A DNA stretch of 64,000 bases, taken from the NCBI GenBank assembly GCA_027339055.1, contig DAHWRK010000002.1, forward strand, positions 1 to 64,000. Reading direction: 5' to 3'. Positions 51,179 to 61,116 of the stretch are shown piece after piece; position 1 is the first letter of the stretch, and each line of letters begins with the position of its first letter. This stretch comes from Microcaldota archaeon (lineage in GTDB: Archaea > Micrarchaeota > Micrarchaeia > Micrarchaeales > Micrarchaeaceae). Made by a program: the position numbers and the translations under genes. Under the pieces are notes generated by a model. That model was not told the DNA's origin. It did not search any database and saw nothing but the letters and a program-made list of their open reading frames with translations.

Positions 51179-53150
51179 AATCTTTTTGTCTATAGTGCTG
51201 CTTTCGTTATTGCTGCTACTTGGAACCACAAACGCGCAGTACTGGTTTCAAAGCGGGGTAAGGTCATCCCAAAATTATTCTTTCAATAATGGCGCATCAG
51301 TAAGTATAGAAACAGTATATCCCCAGCAGCTTCAATATGGCTCCTTTGGCTTCTGGGTCGGAGAAATACTCGGCAACGGCGCCTTCATACAAGTAGGATA
51401 TGAAATTCCCAACCAAACCGGATATTACCCTACTGGCTGTTCTCCTAACGCTGCATGCACTGGAAAGGTCATAGTTAAAAAGGGCCAACCCTCATGGTTT
51501 TGGGAATATTTCCCTGCTGGGAACAATTCAAATGGCTTCTACGGCTCGGTTGGGACAAACGACAGCGTCGGCCCAAATGGGGCCTTTAACACCTACTCAT
51601 TCAAATATGTAAACGGCGAATGGAACATATACTTAAATAATGAGCTGATAGGCTCAGTGTCCCTTGGCACATCAAACTCTGGGCAGAACGTACCTACGGT
51701 ATTCGGAGAATATGCAAACTCCAACAACAATGACACCTATATGAAACCAGTAATATTTTCCAACCTGACGGTATACAAAAACGGCATTCCGGAAAAAGTT
51801 TCTACAGGGTATTCATACATAGGCTATGGCACCGGAAGTTTGCAAAACCTAAGGAACAACTATGGCGTTGAAGAGGTTGCCCCGTACGTAAATGTGTTTG
51901 AAGTGGGTTCGGGCCTTCCGACTCCAGCAAATTTTACTACATTATGGTCATACGGCTACTATCTTAAAGTAAATTCCGATTATGGGTATAGGGGCAATGC
52001 ACAGTATTCACCATACGCCAATTTCAATCTCACAGAACCAGAATATATCTATTTAAGCAATAACACAAGGGAGCGCTTCGTCGAGTGGCAAGGCTCCGGA
52101 ATCGGATCATACACCGGCGTTTCGAACAACACCAAAATAAAAATATCATCCAACATCACCGAAACGGCAATGTGGCAGACGCAATATCTTGTAAATATTT
52201 CTAGCAGTTTTGGCAGCGCAACTGGTTCAGGCTGGTATACTAACGGAACCGTTGCAACAATACGCATATCGCCTCTGAATGTTAGCGCCGGTCCTGGATC
52301 GCGATATCGCTTTTATGGTTTCGGCAATATAAGCACCAAACCAGAAATTCACATTTCCGTAACAAGTCCAATAAATATAATGGCGCTGTGGAAAAAGCAA
52401 TACTTGATAAGCGGTACGACGCCATACGGAAACGTAACCGGCTCAGGGTGGTACAATTCGAATGCTACTGCATATTTATCATTGTCAAAAACTTCACAGC
52501 AAATAAACACAACAACAGAAAAGATATTCGTTTCATGGAGCAATATATACGACAACAGCACAATAAAAATAAATGCCACGCAAAGCTACAATCTGACTGC
52601 AATATTCGGCACGGCGTTTAAAGAAACCGTTGTCCCGGAATCCATAAACGGCAACGGCCTCAAACCGTCATTGTTTTATCTCAACGGCAAACCTTACAAA
52701 AATCTTACGTTATTCATGCTAGAAGGCAATGGCAAAATCGGCCCTTTTTACATAAGTGGAGTAAATGTCACTCCAACAAATAGTACGATAGATGTTTCAG
52801 CTCCTGGAGACATTGACGTACTGCTTCCAGTTTACAACATTACAATATATGCACGTAACATATTCGGTGCCCCGATAAGCGGCACCGTAGAGGCACGCTT
52901 CCAAAACGGGACTGTTTTGCAAAAACGCCTGAACCAAAACGGTTCCGCGGTATTTGCAGGTGTGCCATATGGAAACGTATCCGGAGAAATAACATATTCT
53001 GGCTTCACTGAAAAGTTTGCCTCGTCTTATTCCGATGGGGTCAATGTGGAGATGGTAACGCCGGCAATAATAATGGCAATAGTGGTAGTAACGATTGCTA
53101 TTGCATCCTTCTGGTTCTATATGCAGTTCAAGCGCAAGAAAAAATGGTAA
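51165..53150 (+). CDS. large sequon-rich surface protein: N-terminal signal, C-terminal TM, repeated beta domains
   Basis: Repeats GSATGSGWYTNGTVATI / GNVTGSGWYNSNATAYL; more than 25 N-X-S/T sites by hand count; C-term VTPAIIMAIVVVTIAIASFWFYMQFKRKKKW. Confidence 0.75.
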   Translation: MRGFEIFLSIVLLSLLLLLGTTNAQYWFQSGVRSSQNYSFNNGASVSIETVYPQQLQYGSFGFWVGEILGNGAFIQVGYEIPNQTGYYPTGCSPNAACTGKVIVKKGQPSWFWEYFPAGNNSNGFYGSVGTNDSVGPNGAFNTYSFKYVNGEWNIYLNNELIGSVSLGTSNSGQNVPTVFGEYANSNNNDTYMKPVIFSNLTVYKNGIPEKVSTGYSYIGYGTGSLQNLRNNYGVEEVAPYVNVFEVGSGLPTPANFTTLWSYGYYLKVNSDYGYRGNAQYSPYANFNLTEPEYIYLSNNTRERFVEWQGSGIGSYTGVSNNTKIKISSNITETAMWQTQYLVNISSSFGSATGSGWYTNGTVATIRISPLNVSAGPGSRYRFYGFGNISTKPEIHISVTSPINIMALWKKQYLISGTTPYGNVTGSGWYNSNATAYLSLSKTSQQINTTTEKIFVSWSNIYDNSTIKINATQSYNLTAIFGTAFKETVVPESINGNGLKPSLFYLNGKPYKNLTLFMLEGNGKIGPFYISGVNVTPTNSTIDVSAPGDIDVLLPVYNITIYARNIFGAPISGTVEARFQNGTVLQKRLNQNGSAVFAGVPYGNVSGEITYSGFTEKFASSYSDGVNVEMVTPAIIMAIVVVTIAIASFWFYMQFKRKKKW

Positions 53151-53156
53151 GGACAA

Positions 53157-55910
53157 ATGGACGTATACTCTTATTTTCTAAAAAGCCACGAGTCGTTCAC
53201 AAAGATACAGAAGCTGGCATTTCCCGTAATAAAAAGCAAATCCAACGCACTTATAGTCGCTCCCACAGGTTCAGGAAAGACAGAGTCTGCATTTCTTCCT
53301 ATTCTTAACGACATTGTCAAAAATCACGCAGCAGCAATAACATTGCTCTACATAACGCCATTGCGAGCCCTCAACAGGGACATGCTGCTTAGGCTGGAAG
53401 GCATATGTGCGGAATTCGGCGTATCGATGGGGGTAAGGCACGGCGACACTAGCGTCAGCGAAAAATCCAAGCAGACAAGAAAGCCGCCTACAATAATGAT
53501 TACTACCCCAGAAACGCTGCAAAGCATACTGCCCACAAAATACCTCGGGCCTGCACTGAAGAACCTGAAGTATGTGATCGTAGATGAAATCCACGAGCTC
53601 TACTATAACAAGCGCGGCGCGCAGCTATCTCTCGCATTGGAAAGGCTCGAGGAGCTTTCGCCCGGATTCGTACGTGTAGGGTTAAGCGCTACGGTGGGGA
53701 ATACCGAAACAATATCCAAATTCTTGTGTGGCTCGAGACAGTGCAAAGTAATAAACTCTGACGAATCAAAGCAGACGGAAATAAACGTGCTATTTCCAGA
53801 TAAGATAAAGCGCCCTAACAAAGACCTAATGGAAAAATTTGGCCTTGACGCAGCGTCTGCTGCAAGATTGGAGGTAATATCAGAAGAGATAAAATCCGGA
53901 ACCTCAACCCTGATATTTGCAAACACTAGGCAAATAGTCGAAGCGCTAGGCAACAGGCTAACATACATGCAGAAAATAAGGCCTTTCGGCGGCATAGGGG
54001 TTCATCATAGCTCCATAGAAAAATCCGAAAGAATAAAGATGGAATTGGATTTCAAGAACGGCGAGATAAAAGGTCTTTTGGCAACTAGTTCGCTTGAGCT
54101 TGGCATAGATATCGGCACAATAAACAAGGTCATACAATACGGCTCTCCCAGGCAGGCGCTGAGGCTGATACAGCGCGTGGGCAGGAGCGGTCATACATCA
54201 CACGGCAAGCCTGTGGGCAAAATACTTGCTACGGGTATCATGGACGCAATAGAATCTACTGCAGTGACAATGAACGCAGCAGACAGCTTAATAGAAAACT
54301 ATTCGTGCCAGTTTGGTTCTCTGGATGTCCTAGCCAACCAGATATGCGGGATTGCATTGGACAAGGGCACCATCAGATTCGAAGCCCTGCTTGGGGTTAT
54401 AAACAGGTCTTACATATACAGTGGAATAAAGAAGGAAGAACTATCATACCTGCTGGCTTTCATGTCTAAGCAGCGCATGCTTGGCTTCGATGGCGTTACA
54501 ATAAGCGCAGGCAAGTCTACAAGGATGTACTATTACGAGCACCTTAGCGTCATACCAGACACAAAACGCTTCATGGTAAAGAACATAGCAACAAGCAAGA
54601 TAATATCGAGCCTGGACGAAAGGTTTGTAGCAGGCAAGCTAGAAGAGGGCATCATATTCATAACTAAAGGCTTGCCCTGGAAGGTTATAAGCATAGAGGA
54701 TGATATCATATATGCGGAACCTTCAACCGATATAGAAGGGGCTGTCCCTGACTGGTCAGGCGAGGACATACCTGTGAGCAGGGAAGTAGCTGCGCGCGTA
54801 TCTTCAATAATAAGCAATCCCTCCTCAATAAGAAAATACAAAGCAAACGACGAACCATCTGAAAAGAGGATACACGAATTTTCAACCGAATGCTCCGAAT
54901 ACTCGCTGAATGACAGGTCTTTCGTCATCGAGAAGCACCCAGAATATGTGGCAGTCTACACGTTCTTGGGAACCCTAGGGAATGAAGCCCTTTCTAGGAT
55001 AATGGGCCATCTGCTTAGCATACGCTTCGGCAGAAGCATAAACATACGCTCATCTCCCTACATGATTTTTATAGAGCTAAATCAGAAAGTGGAGATCGAA
55101 AATCTCTTGAGGGCTATAAATCCAGATTCTATAGCAGAAACGATAGACGAATTTCTCGAAAAATCAGAAATTTTTTCCTACCATTTTGTCTATGTGGCGA
55201 AAATGTTCGGAATAATAGACAGGGAAGCCAAGGTTTCGAAATCCCTTACGCGCAGGCTTATATCAATTTTCAAGGATAGCCCGGTATACAAAGAGGCAAG
55301 GAGGGAGCTGATGCAAAACTACTTTGATATCGAAGGCCTTTCCTCATTCCTTAAGCTGCTTAGAAAAAATGAACTGCGACCCAGGCTCTTTGAAGTAGAC
55401 ACAATAACAAAAATGACAAAAGCCATAATGGATTCCGCATACTACACCAAGGAGCTCATAATGCCGCTGACGCCAAGCAACGAGCTTCTCAATTCATTCG
55501 TAGAATACACTACCTCAAAAAGCATAAAGCTGTTATGCACATACTGCGGTTTCTATTTCACCGAAAAAATATCCGACCTCAAGGAAAAGCAAAAAATAGT
55601 ATGCCCAAACTGCTCGAGCCCGATGATAGCAGTATACAAAGACGACCTCAAATCGATAGTTGACAAAAGGAAGAAAGGTATAAAGCTTGAAAGGCCAGAA
55701 AAGAAAAAGCTCAACGAAGCTATGGCCGAAGCAGATCTGTTTTCCGCGTATGGGTGGAAAGCAGCTGCGGCTCTGGCAACTTATGGAGTAGGCCCACGCT
55801 CCGCGGCAAGGGCACTTATGATGTTGAGGCGCGAGGATAAACTATTCTATATAGATTTAATAGAGGCGCAGAAGCAGTTCATAAAGAATAAAAAATATTG
55901 GTCGATATAG
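53157..55910 (+). CDS. lhr: Lhr-family ATP-dependent helicase
   Basis: VAPTGSGKTESAFLPIL; VIVDEIHELYYNKRGAQLSLALERL; RVGRSGHT; C-terminal CxxC pairs CTYCGFYF...CPNCSSPM. Confidence 0.92.
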   Translation: MDVYSYFLKSHESFTKIQKLAFPVIKSKSNALIVAPTGSGKTESAFLPILNDIVKNHAAAITLLYITPLRALNRDMLLRLEGICAEFGVSMGVRHGDTSVSEKSKQTRKPPTIMITTPETLQSILPTKYLGPALKNLKYVIVDEIHELYYNKRGAQLSLALERLEELSPGFVRVGLSATVGNTETISKFLCGSRQCKVINSDESKQTEINVLFPDKIKRPNKDLMEKFGLDAASAARLEVISEEIKSGTSTLIFANTRQIVEALGNRLTYMQKIRPFGGIGVHHSSIEKSERIKMELDFKNGEIKGLLATSSLELGIDIGTINKVIQYGSPRQALRLIQRVGRSGHTSHGKPVGKILATGIMDAIESTAVTMNAADSLIENYSCQFGSLDVLANQICGIALDKGTIRFEALLGVINRSYIYSGIKKEELSYLLAFMSKQRMLGFDGVTISAGKSTRMYYYEHLSVIPDTKRFMVKNIATSKIISSLDERFVAGKLEEGIIFITKGLPWKVISIEDDIIYAEPSTDIEGAVPDWSGEDIPVSREVAARVSSIISNPSSIRKYKANDEPSEKRIHEFSTECSEYSLNDRSFVIEKHPEYVAVYTFLGTLGNEALSRIMGHLLSIRFGRSINIRSSPYMIFIELNQKVEIENLLRAINPDSIAETIDEFLEKSEIFSYHFVYVAKMFGIIDREAKVSKSLTRRLISIFKDSPVYKEARRELMQNYFDIEGLSSFLKLLRKNELRPRLFEVDTITKMTKAIMDSAYYTKELIMPLTPSNELLNSFVEYTTSKSIKLLCTYCGFYFTEKISDLKEKQKIVCPNCSSPMIAVYKDDLKSIVDKRKKGIKLERPEKKKLNEAMAEADLFSAYGWKAAAALATYGVGPRSAARALMMLRREDKLFYIDLIEAQKQFIKNKKYWSI

Positions 55911-55917
55911 TGGTAAT

Positions 55918-56679
55918 ATGCTTTATCTAATAGGGCTCGGCATAGGGGAACGCGACATAACGCAGGCTGGAATTGAGGCAATAAAGAATTCCGAAGTAAT
56001 AATTCTAGACGGATACACTGCATTCGTGGATCCAAAAAAGCTAGAATTTATCGGTTCAATCTCAAAAAGGGAGATACAGCGCGTGGGCAGGAGCGAGCTT
56101 GAGGAGGGGGTATCTAAAATAATCTCGGAAGCGAAGTTGAGGAACGTTTCGATAATAACTAATGGAGATCCGATGCTTGCCACAACACACAAAACCATAG
56201 TGGTGGAAGCAGTAAAACAGGGCCTGGAATTCAAGGTGATACATTCAACAAGCATATTTTCGGTGGCTATAGCAGAAAGCGGGCTGGACTTTTACAGGTT
56301 CGGCCCTATCTGTACCGTACCGAGATGGTCCGAACACTACAAACCCGTTTCCTTCTACGAAACAGTATCCGCAAACGTTTCTGGGAACAGGCACAGCATG
56401 ATACTGCTCGACTACGACAATGAAAAGGGCATGTCTATAAGGATTGAGGAAGCAATAGCAATAATGTCAAAGGCCGAGGAGCATTACAAGCTTGGCGTCT
56501 TCGCCAAAGACAGGGAAATAATGGCTCTGTGCGACGTTGGCACAGGAAAGCAGAAAATCGTATTCAAAAAAATTGCTGATATCAAAACGGATGCGGATTA
56601 TAGGATGGCCACCCTCATAATGCCGGCAAAGCTCAGCGAAATAGAAACAGAATATATCAAACAGGTAAGCATGGTGTAA
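55918..56679 (+). CDS. dphB: diphthine synthase
   Basis: MLYLIGLGIGERDITQAGIEAIKNSEVIILDGYT...NGDPMLATTHKTIV...FYRFGPICTVPRW. Confidence 0.93.
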   Translation: MLYLIGLGIGERDITQAGIEAIKNSEVIILDGYTAFVDPKKLEFIGSISKREIQRVGRSELEEGVSKIISEAKLRNVSIITNGDPMLATTHKTIVVEAVKQGLEFKVIHSTSIFSVAIAESGLDFYRFGPICTVPRWSEHYKPVSFYETVSANVSGNRHSMILLDYDNEKGMSIRIEEAIAIMSKAEEHYKLGVFAKDREIMALCDVGTGKQKIVFKKIADIKTDADYRMATLIMPAKLSEIETEYIKQVSMV

Positions 56680-56681
56680 AT

Positions 56682-57854
56682 TTGGCATTGGAGATAGTTT
56701 ACGACAAGCACAAAAAGGCAATATACTGCAAGGACCAATCTACAATAGATACACTAAGGTCCGGGAACATAGGCACCATGTCCAACGGAACGCTAAAACT
56801 GGCTCCCGAAGAGGCTCTTTACGTATTGGACGTCAGGAAGGCAGTGTGCAAATCGTCTGATTCAGACGACGAGATAACTTTTAACGGTCTTGCATCGTAT
56901 TTTTCAAAAAATAAGAAGTTCATGGCCAGGTACTTCACGTACAAAGATTGGCGCGACAGAGGTTTAATGATCAGAAGCCCAAAGGAGGAGCACGTTGCCA
57001 CGAAGAACGCGCAAATGCAGATTAAGCGTTATCCTTCTTCTTCGATAAACATATCAAAATACTCGATGAACGGCGTATTTTTCGAGGACGATCTTACGTC
57101 GGTTGTAGACGATCCGGAGATGGGAAAGCAGATATACGAGCAGTATTGGTTCGGCCAGTATGGGACATACAAGCTAAGCAATCATGGAACGCTGAACAAG
57201 TTCGACCTTTACGAAACCCTATTTCTGGTAGAATCTGGCTCTCTAAAGATAGAAGGCTATCCGTTCAATGAAATATTGAAGATAGCTTCCAAAGTCAGGC
57301 CAGATGCCCAAAAGCTCTACGAAGTCTACAAGGATTGGAGATCCAGAGGCTATGTAATAAAATCCGGATTCAAGTTCGGCACGCATTTCAGGGTCTATTT
57401 TCCCGGGGCAAAGCCCATAAAGGACGATCCATCATGGATCCATTCAAAGCACGTGCTGCACGTATTCCCAAGGGATTCAAAACTTTTGACATCTGAATGG
57501 GCAAGGGTAATAAGGGTGGCACATTCTGTGAAGAAAACCTTCATACTTGGAATACCCGGAAAAACAAGGCAGAAAAAGGTGAACATGGATTTTATACTCT
57601 ACCACAGAAAGCACGACGGGATAGAAATTCCAGGAAAAGACGCGCCGCACTTCGGCATGCTTTCACTCGGCGAGAACGAATATATAGGCGGAAGCGAGCT
57701 TTCAGCCATGATAAATGAGGCCAACAGCGAACACATGGAGCTGATAATAGCAATAGCCGACAGGGAAACTGCTGTTACATACTACCGCGTGAAAAAAATA
57801 GAGCTGCCCACCAGCGAATACGAATATTACGAGATAGACTGGATGCAGCCATAG
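56682..57854 (+). CDS. endA: tRNA-splicing endonuclease, three-unit (epsilon2-like) architecture
   Basis: 390 aa; catalytic unit YEVYKDWRSRGYVIKSGFKFGTHFRVYFPGAKP..WIHSKHVLHVFP flanked by N-terminal degenerate unit (YFTYKDWRDRGLMIRSPKEE) and C-terminal structural unit. Confidence 0.88.
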   Translation: MALEIVYDKHKKAIYCKDQSTIDTLRSGNIGTMSNGTLKLAPEEALYVLDVRKAVCKSSDSDDEITFNGLASYFSKNKKFMARYFTYKDWRDRGLMIRSPKEEHVATKNAQMQIKRYPSSSINISKYSMNGVFFEDDLTSVVDDPEMGKQIYEQYWFGQYGTYKLSNHGTLNKFDLYETLFLVESGSLKIEGYPFNEILKIASKVRPDAQKLYEVYKDWRSRGYVIKSGFKFGTHFRVYFPGAKPIKDDPSWIHSKHVLHVFPRDSKLLTSEWARVIRVAHSVKKTFILGIPGKTRQKKVNMDFILYHRKHDGIEIPGKDAPHFGMLSLGENEYIGGSELSAMINEANSEHMELIIAIADRETAVTYYRVKKIELPTSEYEYYEIDWMQP

Positions 57855-57939
57855 CAGTACAAAAAATTTTTATATCTGCCGTTCGTTAGTAATCTGTGAT
57901 TGGACGACCACGTACATAAAAAGTGCAGTCCAGATAAAA

Positions 57940-58386
57940 ATGGACATAGACGAAAAGGTCGAATTCTATCTTTCCGAGGATGGCTCTTCGGTAAAATCGC
58001 TTCTAAGAAAGCTTGACAGAAGTATGGCAGAGATTCCCATATATGCTAATAGGGGATTCGTAAGCGGGATCAAAGTTGGATTCTGTTCTGACGAACGAAT
58101 GTTCGGAAAAATATTCAGGGTTGAAACCAACATAGAAAGAAACAACATCCAGTTGGGCCCATACATAGTAAAAAACCCAATATCAATGCTCGAAATGTTT
58201 AATTCAAAATCATACGGCAGCGAGATAACATATATGCTTAAAGAGGAAAAGGAGAATATGGACCCGAGTCTGTTCCTCATCCCTAGCAAAATAGTAATAA
58301 CTAGCGGTCCAGATAGTATAGGCCCAAAATTTACCATAATGGCAAAGGAGGATCCGACGATGCGCCTTAGCAAAGGCGTGCAATAA
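57940..58386 (+). CDS. hypothetical protein
   Basis: 148-aa ORF without recognised motif. Confidence 0.5.
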   Translation: MDIDEKVEFYLSEDGSSVKSLLRKLDRSMAEIPIYANRGFVSGIKVGFCSDERMFGKIFRVETNIERNNIQLGPYIVKNPISMLEMFNSKSYGSEITYMLKEEKENMDPSLFLIPSKIVITSGPDSIGPKFTIMAKEDPTMRLSKGVQ

Positions 58387-58392
58387 TGGGAG

Positions 58393-58466
58393 CGGGCCCA
58401 GAGGGATTTGGACCCTCGACCTACTGGTTAAGAGCCAGCCGCTCTACCAAACTGAGCTATGGGCCC
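58393..58466 (-). tRNA. tRNA-Lys(CTT)
   Basis: GGGCCCA TA GCTC AGTTTGGTA GAGC G GCTGG CTCTTAA CCAGT AGGTC GAGGG TCCAAAT CCCTC TGGGCCC G. Confidence 0.88.
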
Positions 58467-58497
58467 ACAAATAACGCATCCTCTTTTTGTTTGCATA

Positions 58498-59640
58498 TTA
58501 TAAAGCTTTTTCTATCATCGCTCCGAGCTTCTTGGAATGCTTCTGGTCGCATGCAACTATTGCAATCCTGCGCTTCTGCAACACCTCTGTCAATATTTTG
58601 AATATGTCTGAAATGTCATTAAGGTTGCCTATCTCCTTCTTGTCCTTGGACAATACTTTTATCCTGTCCTCGTTGCCCTTCAAGTGGTGTATCTCCGCAA
58701 TGTATTCGCTTTCGTCAAGCCCGGCCTTTTGTGCTATCTCTCCAAGCTCTTCTTCGGTGATGTCGCTATGTAGGTTTGGATTGTAGTAAGCCCTTTTGAA
58801 CAGTTTCCTATCAATAACCCTTTCTATGAGCGCGGATGAGTCCTCAATACCCTTCAGTTCTGTCATTGCTTCCTGGTCGTTGCGGTACATAAAAGCTTTT
58901 GGATCCAAATCCCCAGATTCCAAAGCAATCCTCAGTGCCTTCCTGTACATCGCATTTGCTGTGAGAACTGCGTGGTGCAGGTATACTGAAGAATACATAT
59001 AATATCTTGCTATGAAAAACGATTCGACTGCGTCAACGCCGCTGGCATAGGCCGCAGGCTCGTCCATGTAAAGCGTAAGAAGATTCCTGACCCTGTAATA
59101 ATCTATCATCCCATAAGCCACTCCGGTGTAATAGGCGTCGCGTATCAGGTAATCAACCCTGTCGCTCCCCAAGGGCCCGGTAACTATTTTGCCCTTGCCT
59201 ATACCGTCAAAATACTTTAATATCTCCTTTTTTGACATCCCGTAATCCTCTACATTATCGAGTATGCCGCTCTTCTCCAGTATGCGTTTTCCAGCCTCTT
59301 CATGCATTATCTTTATATACGGATAGAGCGGTCTTTCCGATTCGTGTGACAACGGCATGTGGCCTATATCATGCAGCAGCCCTGCCACGCAAAGCTCCCT
59401 GTCTTCCGAGCCCAAGACTCTTGAGGAAATGTCCTTGGTAACGTTCCACGTTCCCAAAGAATGTTCAAACCTGGTGTGGTGTGCACCTGGAAATACAAGG
59501 TAAGAAAATCCCAGCTGTTTGACATACCTGAGCCTTTGGAATTCCGGGGCTTCTATTATCCTTGCAACTGCATCATCAATCTGCAAATCTCCGGAAACTG
59601 GATCCCTTATATAAAAGTGCTTTTTGCGTTTTCCAGGCAT
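58498..59640 (-). CDS. HD-domain phosphohydrolase (SAMHD1/dNTPase-like)
   Basis: IRDPVSGDLQIDDAVARIIEAPEFQRLRYVKQLGFSYLVFPGAHHTRFEHSLG...GLLHDIGHMPLSHESE; start MPGKRKKHFYIRDP at 59640. Confidence 0.88.
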   Translation of the reverse strand: MPGKRKKHFYIRDPVSGDLQIDDAVARIIEAPEFQRLRYVKQLGFSYLVFPGAHHTRFEHSLGTWNVTKDISSRVLGSEDRELCVAGLLHDIGHMPLSHESERPLYPYIKIMHEEAGKRILEKSGILDNVEDYGMSKKEILKYFDGIGKGKIVTGPLGSDRVDYLIRDAYYTGVAYGMIDYYRVRNLLTLYMDEPAAYASGVDAVESFFIARYYMYSSVYLHHAVLTANAMYRKALRIALESGDLDPKAFMYRNDQEAMTELKGIEDSSALIERVIDRKLFKRAYYNPNLHSDITEEELGEIAQKAGLDESEYIAEIHHLKGNEDRIKVLSKDKKEIGNLNDISDIFKILTEVLQKRRIAIVACDQKHSKKLGAMIEKAL

Positions 59641-59648
59641 ACCACAAC

Positions 59649-60044
59649 CTATTTTCTCTCGTGCAATTTCAATGCAAATATGCCAATAGACACCAGTACT
59701 ATTATGGATATATCGAGTGTCGTGCAATATATGCATATCTTGCCTATCAGGTACTGCGCGCTGAAAGAATACACGACCGCAAGGATTCCTGCCATGTACC
59801 ATATCGGAGCCAAGAACTCGCTCGCCGCATTTCTTTTGGCAAATATGAAAAGCAGCACAACAGACCATATAAGCCCCAACAATGCCAGCGGTACCCCAAA
59901 GACGCTAGAATAGCCGCTAGTAAGAACAGTGGCACAATCTATTATTCCAGTGTTTGGACATGCAAGCACTCCAGGGTAAAAATGCTCTACGCTGAGGTAA
60001 GCGCTATCTACGAGAGCCACAAACGCAAATATAAGAAATACCAA
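59649..60044 (-). CDS. VKOR-family thiol oxidoreductase (intact paralog)
   Basis: ACPNTGIIDCATVLTSGYSSVFGVPLALLGL...IGKICIYCTTLDI. Confidence 0.85.
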   Translation of the reverse strand: MVFLIFAFVALVDSAYLSVEHFYPGVLACPNTGIIDCATVLTSGYSSVFGVPLALLGLIWSVVLLFIFAKRNAASEFLAPIWYMAGILAVVYSFSAQYLIGKICIYCTTLDISIIVLVSIGIFALKLHERK

Positions 60045-60157
60045 TGTACTAATCTTTATGCTATCACCGCTGTAAATTGTAAATGCAGGAAAGTATTAAT
60101 AAAACGAAGCATAATAAAACTATTTCAAGTTTTACTTTAACCTTTATAAATGAGAGC

Positions 60158-61111
60158 ATGATTAACCTTAACCTTTTCAACCCTACTAATGTGGGTTTTA
60201 TAACTGCGATAATACTCTCATACCTATTGGGCATAATCCACGGGATAACCCCTGACGAGCATACGTGGCCGATAACTTTTTCGTATGCCGTTGGAAGCTA
60301 TAGCAGCAAGGAGGGAATGAAAGCGGGGATGATATTCTCTTCCGGATTCACGCTGCAGCGCGCCCTCGTTTCCGAGCTTGCATATTTCGCTCTTGTGGGA
60401 ATCCTTACTACATCATTTATCTTCGGGATAACCTACATGTTTGTCGGACTGGCAATGCTGCTTGCCGGGCTCTACATAAAGGAGAGGGGCGTGTACCTCC
60501 ACTGGCACTGGATTGAGAAAAAGTTGGGCGTCATGGTTCATCTTCACAAACCAAAAAGCCATGATCAGGAACTAGAATTCGAGCATAAAAAGAACCCGCT
60601 GACTTCTGACGATGAAGGCATAGGCCTAAAGAAGGTTCCATCGAAGATGGCGTTCCTTCACGGCCTCATAGCGGGCTTCGGCTTCGGCGCTTTCGCCCTT
60701 ATAATATACACTGTCCTTTCACCTTCCATGCCGAGCCCATGGCTAGGGTGGGTTCCTGGCGCACTTTTCGGCCTTGGGACGATGACAATGCAAATAATAT
60801 TCGGGGCAGCGTTCGGAAAATGGATAACTAAGGTAAAGAAACTTACGAAAAAGGGGATAGCCTTCCTTGCAAGAAGCATAAGCTCCGACGTACTGCTGTA
60901 CGGCGGAATAACGTTTGTGGTAGCCGGAATACTGGTAGAAATATTTCCAAACATACTGCAATACGGAATTATAACCCCGCTGAAGATCCACAATCTGCAC
61001 GATTTAGGCATAGGGTTTTTCATAGTGATAGCTGTGGTCGTAATAATAGGTGCGGTATCGTACAAGCTTTCCGTGAGGAAGGCGATAAAACTTGGGTATA
61101 CCTATCAATAA
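60158..61111 (+). CDS. polytopic membrane protein, possible NicO/HupE-like metal transporter
   Basis: LLGIIHGITPDEHTWPITFSYAVG: His/Asp-containing first TM; 6+ TMs with His-rich loop. Confidence 0.5.
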   Translation: MINLNLFNPTNVGFITAIILSYLLGIIHGITPDEHTWPITFSYAVGSYSSKEGMKAGMIFSSGFTLQRALVSELAYFALVGILTTSFIFGITYMFVGLAMLLAGLYIKERGVYLHWHWIEKKLGVMVHLHKPKSHDQELEFEHKKNPLTSDDEGIGLKKVPSKMAFLHGLIAGFGFGAFALIIYTVLSPSMPSPWLGWVPGALFGLGTMTMQIIFGAAFGKWITKVKKLTKKGIAFLARSISSDVLLYGGITFVVAGILVEIFPNILQYGIITPLKIHNLHDLGIGFFIVIAVVVIIGAVSYKLSVRKAIKLGYTYQ

Positions 61112-61116
61112 AGCGT

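Noticed and set aside
53157-55910. Lhr helicase as part of a defence island
   Set aside because: Archaeal Lhr homologs are widespread repair helicases and neighbours here are dphB/endA housekeeping genes
57855-57939. TGGAC/GTCCA complementarity upstream of the 57940 ORF as a riboswitch or C/D box RNA
   Set aside because: Short imperfect pairing, no C/D boxes recognised; insufficient support
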